A stretch of DNA of 64,000 nt from JBGPEQ01 sp050180895 (GTDB lineage Bacteria > Pseudomonadota > Alphaproteobacteria > Dongiales > Dongiaceae): NCBI GenBank assembly GCA_050180895.1, contig JBFXDS010000003.1, forward strand, positions 62,001-126,000, written 5' to 3'. Below, in pieces: positions 34,062 through 41,431 of this stretch. The notes below the pieces were generated by a model. The model was not told where the DNA came from, ran no database searches, and saw only the letters and a list, made by a program, of their open reading frames with translations. The stretch's first letter is position 1. The number at the start of each line of letters is the position of its first letter. Position numbers and translations under genes: made by a program.

Positions 34062-34229
34062 TGCGCACTCTCTACTTTGCAGGGGTGGCCGTCTTGAGCG
34101 TGTCGGGTTAGCATTTGTTGGCCGGAAGACAACGTGGCAATCACGCCATAGTCAAAAGCGCGCGGACGACTTATCGCGCTAGTGCTGTTCTTAATCTTTC
34201 GTCGATATGAGAGACGTATTGCAGATCCT

Positions 34230-35264
34230 TTATGCTTTGCCCGGAAGCTTCGCCCACAGTTCGCGTCGCAGCCGTTGCCATAGGCTCCCTCGATATCGCA
34301 GGTCATTGTTGAATATGTAGGTCAGCGCGTCGGGAGACAGTCTGGAGGTATCGCGCCCATGCTGGTCGAGACGATAGCGGCGACACATGCCGACCGCATC
34401 CCACGCCGCGCGCGCCGCTTGACCCCCCACGTCATTGTGAAGTCCTTTGAGCATGTAAGCCCCGGCCAGGGCGGCAAGTCGCAACACCGAGGTACCGTAT
34501 TTGTATTCAATGTAGAGTCTGTTGCGAACCAAGTAATAAAAGCGCCCGCCCGCCCAGTGAACTCGATGCTCCGGAGAGACTTTGTGAAAAATGGAAATCT
34601 CTGGCGCATAGAGAATACGGTAGCCGGCGTTAATAAGACGGTAAGAGACGTCCAATTCCTCCCAATAAAAGAAGAGGTCGGCATCATATCCGCCAACCGC
34701 CTCGAAAGCGGATCGACGGAGGGCATGACCCGCTCCGACGAAACGGGTCGTCACGAACTCGCGGTCCGATTGGGGCCTCAGACTTTTGGGATACCCCCAC
34801 GAACGCTCGTCGTCGGCTCGACTGAAGAAGTTGAGGATGCGAAATCCGATCGCGGCAAGACTAGTGTCGCTCTCCAGGCGCCGAATTGCCTTTGCCACCT
34901 CGGTCTCGCTGCAGAATACGGCGTCATTGTCCAGTGACACGACGACGGGAGCGCTCCCGAAGCGTGTCGCAACGTTTCGGCCCCCGGGAATGCCGAGATT
35001 GCGGCCCGTAATCTCAAGATGCACGAGCGGTTTGTCAGCAACGTGCCGCCTCAGCCGCTCAATCGTGTCTTGACTGCTCCCTTGGTCGACGACCCAGACT
35101 CTCAGATTCACGTCTCTCTGGGCCAAGGCGCTGTCAATAGCGGCGATGGTATCATCGCTGCGATCCATCGACAGAATGATGATGTCCGCCTCTGGATGAG
35201 CAGAGGTCGAATCTTGGGACACGGGGTTCGGTTCGGGCAATTCGCTCGTTTCGTGCTGATCCAT
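34230..35264 (-). CDS. Family 2 glycosyltransferase (rhamnosyltransferase-like)
   Basis: A 344-residue GT2 protein: ADIIILSMDRSDDTIAAIDS, RVWVVDQGSSQDT, NLGIPGGRNVA, then PVVVSLDNDAVF (DxD-type metal site) and FVGAGHALRRSAFEAVGGYD with FFYWEELDVSYRLINAGYR, the ED base region. This arrangement is typical of WbbL/rhamnosyltransferase-like enzymes. The first 25 residues are an acidic, flexible extension. It starts 12 bases after the stop of the initiating transferase gene, so both are probably co-transcribed. Donor and acceptor sugars cannot be told from sequence. Confidence 0.9.
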   Translation of the reverse strand: MDQHETSELPEPNPVSQDSTSAHPEADIIILSMDRSDDTIAAIDSALAQRDVNLRVWVVDQGSSQDTIERLRRHVADKPLVHLEITGRNLGIPGGRNVATRFGSAPVVVSLDNDAVFCSETEVAKAIRRLESDTSLAAIGFRILNFFSRADDERSWGYPKSLRPQSDREFVTTRFVGAGHALRRSAFEAVGGYDADLFFYWEELDVSYRLINAGYRILYAPEISIFHKVSPEHRVHWAGGRFYYLVRNRLYIEYKYGTSVLRLAALAGAYMLKGLHNDVGGQAARAAWDAVGMCRRYRLDQHGRDTSRLSPDALTYIFNNDLRYRGSLWQRLRRELWAKLPGKA

Positions 35265-35276
35265 ATGGCGGGCCGA

Positions 35277-36812
35277 TCAGAATGCCGAGGGGCCGAAAAA
35301 GCCCTTGAATGCGGTCATCAGTAGGATTCTGAAGTCGAACCAGAGCGACCAGTTCTCGACATAGAAGATATCGTGCTCGACCCGCCGTTGCAGCTGATGG
35401 CACGTGTCCGTCGCTCCCCGCCAGCCATTGATTTGCGCCCAGCCGGTAATACCTGGCTTCAGCTTGTGGCGCTGGGCGTAGCCGGCGACGATCTCGTGGC
35501 AGAGCTTCTCTTCGGTCAGCATGTTGATCGGATGCGGCCGCGGACCGACCAACGACATTTCCCCACGCACCACATTAAAGAGCTGTGGAAGCTCGTCCAG
35601 GCTCGTCCGCCGCAGAAAGCGGCCGACCCGGGTGATGCGGTCGTCGTCGCGCCTTGTCTGGCGGCCGCCGCCAAGGTCCGTGGCTGCGTGGTACATCGTC
35701 CGGAACTTGTAGACATGCACCACGCGGTCATTCAAGCCGTGGCGCGGCTGCCGGAACAGGATCGGACCAGGTGAATCCAGGCGGATGGCGACCGCGATGA
35801 ACGTCATTAACGGCAGGAACAGGAGCATCAGAAAGCTGCCGAGGACGAGGTCTTCGACCGCCTTGACGATGGTGTCGGATGCCCTGAGGGGCCGCGGCAC
35901 CGCGGTCAGCAGCGGCAGATCACCGATGTTCGCCACTTCCCCGCTTCCGATTCGGTATCCGTAGCCGTGCGGGCTGAGCCGGATGTCGACAGGGAGCACC
36001 TTGAGCCGCTCGATCAGCGACCCGAGTCGTTGCTCGGCGGTCCAGGGCAGCGCGACGATCACTTCGTCGACCGCGTGGTTACGGACGAAGTCGATGAGGT
36101 CGTCCACGTTCCCCATGCGCTGGATGCCGTTGAGCGCGTTCGGCACGCGCGTCGCGCGGTCGTCGAAGCACCCGACGATGCGCCGGAGCGATCCGCGGGA
36201 TCCTTGCGCGTGCTCGATGAGCTGCTGCGCTTCCGGGCCGGCGCCCAGCACGACGGCGGTGTCGCACCGCGCCGCCAGGGCGGCTGGCGCGGTCCAGGCG
36301 ATGAGGAGACGCCACAGCGCTGCCGCCGGGACGGCGATGGCGCCGGCTGTCGCCAGCCACCGCTCGAGCGTGTGCGGCAAGGGGGTGAGCGCGCCCAGGA
36401 TGAACAGGAAGCCGCCGACGCAGAGGAGGCCGACGATGGCGGTCATGGCGCTCCGTCCGCCTCGACTGACCACCTCCGGTCGGTAGCCGCCGGCGGCGTG
36501 GATCGTCAGGCAGGCGAGCGCCGCGCAGATGGTCGTCGCGGCGGTAAAGATGCCCGGGAAGATGCCGGGATCGATCGTTCCCAGTTGAGTCCGCGTGGCC
36601 TGGTCGAAGGCGGCCTGGTAGCCGAGCCAGCCGGCGAGGGCAAAACCCGTCAGGTCGAACAACGGCATGAGGACGGACAGCGATATCAGCAACCCGAACG
36701 CATGTCGCCGGGGAAGCACCATCGGCTGCCGCCGGGCGACGGGAACGGCCATGGGCTGTGAGACAGCTTCGGAAGCAGATCTACCTTTGGCAAGCTGCGC
36801 CATGTGCTTCAC
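35277..36812 (-). CDS. Undecaprenyl-phosphate glucose phosphotransferase (WcaJ type)
   Basis: About 511 residues from a GTG at 36812 that sits 6 bases behind GGGAGG; longer in-frame starts up to 36902 lack this. Four membrane helices lie in the first 170 residues, then a CoA-binding-like domain (VVLGAGPEAQQLI), then the bacterial sugar transferase domain: RQPRHGLNDRVVHVYKFRTM, RRTSLDELPQLFNVVRGEMS, VGPRPHPINML, KPGITGWAQINGWRGATD and FYVENWSLWFDF. It transfers hexose-1-phosphate to undecaprenyl phosphate and so starts each repeat unit. A CRP-type palindrome is 130 bases upstream of its start. Confidence 0.95.
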   Translation of the reverse strand: MKHMAQLAKGRSASEAVSQPMAVPVARRQPMVLPRRHAFGLLISLSVLMPLFDLTGFALAGWLGYQAAFDQATRTQLGTIDPGIFPGIFTAATTICAALACLTIHAAGGYRPEVVSRGGRSAMTAIVGLLCVGGFLFILGALTPLPHTLERWLATAGAIAVPAAALWRLLIAWTAPAALAARCDTAVVLGAGPEAQQLIEHAQGSRGSLRRIVGCFDDRATRVPNALNGIQRMGNVDDLIDFVRNHAVDEVIVALPWTAEQRLGSLIERLKVLPVDIRLSPHGYGYRIGSGEVANIGDLPLLTAVPRPLRASDTIVKAVEDLVLGSFLMLLFLPLMTFIAVAIRLDSPGPILFRQPRHGLNDRVVHVYKFRTMYHAATDLGGGRQTRRDDDRITRVGRFLRRTSLDELPQLFNVVRGEMSLVGPRPHPINMLTEEKLCHEIVAGYAQRHKLKPGITGWAQINGWRGATDTCHQLQRRVEHDIFYVENWSLWFDFRILLMTAFKGFFGPSAF

Positions 36813-36941
36813 TTCAATCCTCCCACCCATTTTTTTCTGCCGTCCGCGATCCGGAGTAGCGACCGCGGGGCATGTAATCACGCTCTCTCCAGCATCAGGC
36901 AACGAATCGCCGCCATCATGTCGTCGAGGTTCCCGAATTTA

Positions 36942-36957
36942 TGTGACGGGAATCACA
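36942..36957. promoter_or_regulatory. CRP/Clp-type palindrome TGTGA-N6-TCACA
   Basis: TGTGACGGGAATCACA matches the CRP-family half-sites perfectly on both sides. It is 130 bases upstream of the GTG start of the initiating glycosyltransferase gene. In Xanthomonas the CRP-like protein Clp controls gum genes, so a comparable control here is possible. Confidence 0.5.
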
Positions 36958-37233
36958 CCCCGCGGCGCACCGGCCAGCAAGGACCAGACTATCCGAACCA
37001 TGTTACGACTCATCGTTGTGTTGTCCCCTTTCCCCCGTACAGCTAACGCGGACGCCGGGCGCGGGTTCCACGACCGCTCGCGCCGGCGAGGAACCGCACG
37101 GCGGCAAAAGACAGCAGGCCATGAGCCCTGGGCACCGTCGGCATCCTCTTCAGCGCATTACGGTCGATTCTCAAATCTCGCCGTGAAATACCCAAAAAAA
37201 ATCGGCGAAACCCACCCAAATCGAGGACGCAAC

Positions 37234-37256
37234 ATGTGGCAGCATTCGTGCCACAT
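37234..37256. promoter_or_regulatory. Perfect 8-bp inverted repeat with 7-bp spacer, candidate operator
   Basis: Arms ATGTGGCA (37234-37241) and TGCCACAT (37249-37256) flank GCATTCG. It is about 200 bases upstream of the small ORF at 37450 and about 420 bases upstream of the WcaJ-type gene. Symmetry and position fit a dimeric regulator site; the stem could also form a weak hairpin. Confidence 0.45.
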
Positions 37257-37449
37257 TTGCCGCGAATAATCAAGCTTCTTGGACCACCGCGCACCGGCCA
37301 AGTCACGGAAAAAACAAGGTTAACGCGCCGCCGGCGATTCGCGCCGCCGCGCGGGCGCCCGATTCGGCAGCCGGTTGATCATTTCTTAAGCGATCGGGCC
37401 TTACGCTTGGTCGAGGTTTCCGGCGCGATCTCGGACGCGGAGGGACGAC

Positions 37450-37626
37450 ATGAAGATGACGATGGTCGGCTGGCAGCCGCTGCACGGCGGCCGGGTCGCG
37501 GTCTTTCTCCTGGAGCGCGGTTCGGCCGGTTCACCGCCGCATCCGATGTTCCGCTGCGGTAACCTGGGTCTGGCGCTCGCCGCCTGGGCCCTCGTGGCGC
37601 TCCCCCTCTGGTACGTCGTCGGATAG
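37450..37626 (+). CDS. Small membrane protein (58 aa)
   Basis: ATG at 37450 follows GGAGGGACGAC, a strong ribosome binding site at ideal distance. The product begins MKMTMVGWQPLHGGRVAVFL, has a short Pro/Gly middle with one cysteine, and ends in a hydrophobic helix LGLALAAWALVALPLWYVVG. It converges on the sulfatase-like gene with 16 bases between stops. No family is recognised. Binding-site quality and the C-terminal anchor support a real gene; its function is unknown. Confidence 0.6.
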   Translation: MKMTMVGWQPLHGGRVAVFLLERGSAGSPPHPMFRCGNLGLALAAWALVALPLWYVVG

Positions 37627-37642
37627 CCCGCGCCTCTCGGCC

Positions 37643-39184
37643 TCAAGACGGGGACCGGAGGCAGCCTTCCAGGCTCCGGTCGCCGGGAACCTCGCCGCGC
37701 AACAGCCCTTCGATCAGGCGTCTGAGGACGATGACGTCGAAGTCGCAGTCGATGTCGCGGCCCTGCCGCTGGTGCGGCAGCTTCAGGAGGAACGGCACCG
37801 CGCCGATGGTGTGGACATCGTCCCCCTTCCAGTCCCGATTGCCGTGGTCGGCGGTGATGATGACGGCCGTCCGATCCCACACCCCGGACTCCTGCATGGC
37901 CTGACGGACCAGCGCCAGGTAACGATCCGCCGCCGCGATGTTGTCGAGATAGTTGGCCTTGAACAGCGACAGCTGTTTGCGCTTGGCGTCGAACACCCAC
38001 GGCGAGTGCGGAAATCCCGCATGGACGGCCACCAGATCGAAGCGCGGGTCCGCCGCGGTCGCGGCCGCCGCCGCCACGCTGCGCCGGAACTCCTCGATCT
38101 TGATCCTCCTGTACCAGAGCGGGTCGAAGACCGAGATCTGCGCCGCCAGCGCCTCGCCCAGGTTCCGCGATTCGGCGATCCGGGGATCGGCGAGATAGTA
38201 GTAAGTTTCGCAGCTGTCGTAGTCGCCGGCGAAGATGCGGCAATAGGGATGGTAGTACCCGACCAGCGCCGTGTGGATTCCGGCGTCCCGCGCCGCCCCG
38301 AACAGGTGGTCGAGGTCGTCGAGCGGCACGGCCGCGGCCGCTCCGTCCAGTGTGACCATCAGCGTATCGGCATCGACCGATTCGCCCGCCGTCACCCGCG
38401 TCCCCAGCCACAGGCTCGGCAGCGCCACCACCGTGAGGCCGCCGGCCCCGGTCGCGCGCGTGTAGTGGACCGACTGGGCGCGGAACTGATCGAACGTCTC
38501 GAAGTCGTAGCCGCCGCGTAGCGCGCCGAAGAGCGCGCGCTCGTCCAGTTCGTCGAACAGCAGCCAGAGGACGCGCGGACGCTCGCCGCCCGCGGTGCTG
38601 CCGGTCGCCGGCTCGCCCGCTTCCGCGGTCTGTCCGCCGCCCCCGGCCGCCGCTGGCGGGCTCGCCGCGGCGATGTGCCAGGCCGCCTGCAGCAGGTTCG
38701 AGACGGCGAAGGGCACCATCACGAGGCCGGCGATGTAGACGGCGCGGGCGAGCAGCGTCCGCGATCGTTGCCATAGCAGCAGCGCGAGGATCACCGGCGC
38801 CAGGCCGGCGGCGAGATACAGCGTGTTCTTGCCGCCGACGAACTGGCGCAGGAAGTCGCCGATGCCGAGCGAGATCGCCCCCGTGAAGACCAGGAACAGG
38901 ATGTTCTCGAAACGGCTCGCATGCCTGCGGATGGCCCGCAGCACCAGGAAGGAGAGAGCCGCGCCGCCGAGGACGAGGATGACCAGGGCGATGTAGTCGA
39001 CCCGCTGCGGCAGCGGCATCCAGTACTGGTCCGCCGCCGACGCGAAGATCATCTCGCGCCACCCGCGCATGAAGTCGAGGTTCCAGATCGACAGCACGAA
39101 CAGCAGGTCGAGGACCCAACCGGGCCGCGCCAGGTCGAACGCCGCCGCCCGCGGCGGTCCGGACGCCCGCTGCGCCGCGGTCAT
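37643..39184 (-). CDS. Sulfatase/phosphoglycerol-transferase-like membrane enzyme
   Basis: 513 residues from the ATG at 39184, which overlaps the stop of the methyltransferase gene as ATGA; the frame itself runs further upstream inside that gene. Four membrane helices in the first 190 residues (for example YIALVILVLGGAALSFLVL) are followed by an alkaline-phosphatase-superfamily domain: RVLWLLFDELDERALF (metal-binding Asp), TRATGAGGLTVVALPSLWLG (nucleophile region), and AVIITADHGNRDWKGDD (Asp-His metal ligands). This layout resembles LtaS, OpgB and EptA. It may move phospho-substituents onto the polymer or remove them; the reaction is not decidable from sequence. Confidence 0.8.
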   Translation of the reverse strand: MTAAQRASGPPRAAAFDLARPGWVLDLLFVLSIWNLDFMRGWREMIFASAADQYWMPLPQRVDYIALVILVLGGAALSFLVLRAIRRHASRFENILFLVFTGAISLGIGDFLRQFVGGKNTLYLAAGLAPVILALLLWQRSRTLLARAVYIAGLVMVPFAVSNLLQAAWHIAAASPPAAAGGGGQTAEAGEPATGSTAGGERPRVLWLLFDELDERALFGALRGGYDFETFDQFRAQSVHYTRATGAGGLTVVALPSLWLGTRVTAGESVDADTLMVTLDGAAAAVPLDDLDHLFGAARDAGIHTALVGYYHPYCRIFAGDYDSCETYYYLADPRIAESRNLGEALAAQISVFDPLWYRRIKIEEFRRSVAAAAATAADPRFDLVAVHAGFPHSPWVFDAKRKQLSLFKANYLDNIAAADRYLALVRQAMQESGVWDRTAVIITADHGNRDWKGDDVHTIGAVPFLLKLPHQRQGRDIDCDFDVIVLRRLIEGLLRGEVPGDRSLEGCLRSPS

Positions 39185-40587
39185 CGCCCGGTCTCGCGCT
39201 CGAACCAGTAGAGGCGCCGGTTGTGCTCGGACACCGTCTCGGTGCGCACGATCCGCGCGAACCGCGAGAGTGCGGCCGCGAAGGCCTCCTCGCCATAGTC
39301 GGCGAAGATGTCCTCGCGCAGGGCCAGCATCCGCTGCACGGTCGGGTCCGACTTCTGCACGAACTCGATCACGCCGCTCCGTCCCAGGCCGGTGATCCAG
39401 TCGGCCACCTGGGGAAGCGGAAGGTTGCGGCCGAGCGCGAGATGATGCTCGAACGCCAGGCACAGCACGGCGTCGGGCCGCGTGCGGCCGTCGAGGCCGG
39501 CGCGCTCCCCCTGCCGCCAGCCCTGGTCGGGGCTGGGGTTGGCCGCATCCATGATCAGCGGCAGGAAGCGGCGCTTCGTCCCTTCCGCGCGGAAGAAGGC
39601 CTTCTCGATCGCCAGCTGGTCGAGGTCGAAGCCGATGACGGTCTCGGCGCCGGCGTCGAGCGCCGTCAGCGAGTAGTCGCCCGAGTTGCAGCCCAGGTCC
39701 CAGACGGTCTTCGGCCGCGTCTTCTCGACGAACTCGGCGACGAAGCGCCGCTTCGCCTGCTGCTCCTGGTCGCAGTAGCTGTTCGCGGTCGCGTAGTCGC
39801 CCCACACGGAAGGGCCGGTGTCGGCCGGCTTCAGCCCTTCGATCCACCGCCGCAGCTGCGTCAGGGTATAGCGGTAGGCCGCCTTCGGCAGCTTGCGCTT
39901 GGCCGCCTCTCCCAGCGAGTCTGTCGGTTTGGCGCGAGCCCGCGCCTCGAGCCGCGCCGGCAGCACGATGTTGCTCAGCGCCCGCCAGGAGAGCCGGTGC
40001 CGCAGCGGCAGCAGCCGGCTCATGTCGGCGAGTCCGATCCCCTCCAGGCTTCCGCGGTACCAGCTGTTATGGGAGATCCCGAGCGTCGCGCGGAGCAGCA
40101 GCGGGTTCAGGAACTGCTCGCAGAACTGGCGTTGGCCGACCCAGAACTCGCCCTCGCGGTAGCGCCGCAACGACAGGATATCGATGAACACCGGCCGCGC
40201 GCCGTCGAACTGGATGTTGTAGGCGCTGGCGTCGGACAGCGTGACGTCCTTCGCCAGCGCCGCGAGATGGAGATCGAGATGCAGCAGCGCCGCCGCCTTG
40301 AGCGCCGGAAACGGCCACTCGTACGGATAGGAGATGAACGGCAGCCGGCGATGCTCGAGCACATAGGTCGCGGCGGCGCCGGCCGGCGCCGCGACCTGCC
40401 CGCTGAGGTCCTGGGTCTCGACGGTCCAGCCCCGCCGTTCGAAGTCCGCGAGGACTCCGCTTTCCCGCACGTAGTCGAAGTCCGCCGCGCCGTCCGGACT
40501 CACCGTCCGGAAGATGCGGCCGTCTCGTTCGAAGATATGTCCTGCGGGGTCTCGGTAGGAGGCTGGATGAAAGGCGGCCTCCGGCAT
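39181..40587 (-). CDS. SAM-dependent methyltransferase
   Basis: 468 residues from the ATG at 40587, which overlaps the stop of the upstream microprotein gene as TGATG. The first half resembles a kinase-like or nodulation-protein (NoeA-like) region: FISYPYEWPFPALKAAALLH, LDLHLAALAKDVTLSDASAY and NIQFDGARPVFIDILSL. The second half holds a class I methyltransferase fold: KTVWDLGCNSGDYSLTALDA at about 296, TVIGFDLDQLAIEKAFFRAE, and LIMDAANPSPDQGW. The family is found in exopolysaccharide and nodulation loci, so sugar methylation is plausible. The three-gene unit 40823-37643 is translationally coupled throughout. Confidence 0.85.
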   Translation of the reverse strand: MPEAAFHPASYRDPAGHIFERDGRIFRTVSPDGAADFDYVRESGVLADFERRGWTVETQDLSGQVAAPAGAAATYVLEHRRLPFISYPYEWPFPALKAAALLHLDLHLAALAKDVTLSDASAYNIQFDGARPVFIDILSLRRYREGEFWVGQRQFCEQFLNPLLLRATLGISHNSWYRGSLEGIGLADMSRLLPLRHRLSWRALSNIVLPARLEARARAKPTDSLGEAAKRKLPKAAYRYTLTQLRRWIEGLKPADTGPSVWGDYATANSYCDQEQQAKRRFVAEFVEKTRPKTVWDLGCNSGDYSLTALDAGAETVIGFDLDQLAIEKAFFRAEGTKRRFLPLIMDAANPSPDQGWRQGERAGLDGRTRPDAVLCLAFEHHLALGRNLPLPQVADWITGLGRSGVIEFVQKSDPTVQRMLALREDIFADYGEEAFAAALSRFARIVRTETVSEHNRRLYWFERETGR

Positions 40588-40823
40588 CAAGGCTCTCGCT
40601 GGTCCGTCTCCGAGTCGTCGGTTGCGGTTCGGCGATGTCCGATGCCCAGCGCGGCCTTCAGCTTCTGCCAGTAGAGGCCGATCACGGCCAGGCCGCCGGC
40701 GATGCTGGCGATGAGCGCCTGCAGCAGAATGGTGCCGGTGCCCGGATCGAGATAGGCCGCCGCCGGTTTCGGAAGCAGGAAAGCCAATGCGGCGAATACC
40801 AGGAAAATTTTCGTCTTTTTCAT
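40587..40823 (-). CDS. YLDPGTG-motif membrane microprotein (78 aa)
   Basis: The ATG at 40823 follows GGGAGGAAAA and begins MKKTKIFLVFAALAFLLPKP, a signal peptide or first helix. The mature part carries AYLDPGTGTILLQALIASIA and a second helix GGLAVIGLYWQKLK, then a polar tail. Small proteins with a (Y/F)(L/I)DPGTGS motif often accompany sulfatase-like and methyltransferase genes of surface polysaccharides, as here. The stop overlaps the next start (TGATG). The function is unknown; a membrane partner of the coupled sulfatase-like enzyme is a fair guess. Confidence 0.8.
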   Translation of the reverse strand: MKKTKIFLVFAALAFLLPKPAAAYLDPGTGTILLQALIASIAGGLAVIGLYWQKLKAALGIGHRRTATDDSETDQREP

Positions 40824-41431
40824 TTTTCCTCCCAAGGGAGATCCCACGGTTATCCGGCCAGTGTAGCAAATCGGCCGCTTGTTTGTAATGTTATTTTAAT
40901 GCGAAGGAAACATCTCGGTAACATCCGTTAAGAGCCGTGTCCGTGTGCAGAGCCCGCACGGCGGGAGAGGGGACTCGGATCGAGCAGAGCTTATTTTGAA
41001 GGGGGGCCGGCGGGCGCGGTCGCGTGCCACAGAAATGATACACCCCCGCTCGCGACTCCCGAAATAGCATCGGTTTCGCAAGATTCGCGAAGAGGGTATG
41101 AAAGACGCGCGAATACTTGCTTTGGGGGGTGCTCTATTGGTTTCGCGCCCGTGAAACAATAGGGTTTCCGAAAAAATAATCTTAATTATTTCTTCGTCTC
41201 TGTTAATCAACGCTTAACGACTAATAACTAGTTTCTGGGACGGCTCTTTTCGGCCCGGACGTCGCAAAGGTTTTTCGACGGACCGGACGGTTCGGATCGA
41301 AGAGGTCGGACGAATGCTTCGGCGATTCGTCGGCGGTGCAAGGCCGCCGGGGACCGTCGGAGGGGGGTTCGTGTCAAATCCCGCACACGAAAACGACTGA
41401 GTCCATTCGGAAGTAGGGGGACAAGCACAGC
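40824..41431. other. Divergent regulatory region before the RTX protein gene
   Basis: About 600 bases. It holds two AT-rich patches (about 40870-40920 and 41160-41235) and the inverted repeat at 41170-41195. No small gene with a good start was found. Confidence 0.5.
41170..41195. promoter_or_regulatory. AT-rich 26-bp inverted repeat, candidate operator
   Basis: Arms GAAAAAATAAT (41170-41180) and ATTATTTCTTC (41185-41195) match at 10 of 11 positions around a CTTA centre. It is about 240 bases upstream of the RTX protein start within a locally AT-rich stretch, where a silencer or activator might bind. Confidence 0.4.

Larger units (their letters stand above)
36813..37449. other. Divergent regulatory region with two palindromes
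   Basis: About 640 bases between the WcaJ-type gene (minus) and the small ORF at 37450 (plus). It holds the CRP-like site at 36942-36957 and the 23-bp inverted repeat at 37234-37256. No gene could be supported inside it. Confidence 0.6.

Noticed and set aside
39181..39847. N-terminal extension of the sulfatase-like frame up to 39847
   Set aside because: It lies wholly inside the methyltransferase gene; the ATGA overlap at 39184 is a better start and begins just before the first membrane helix.
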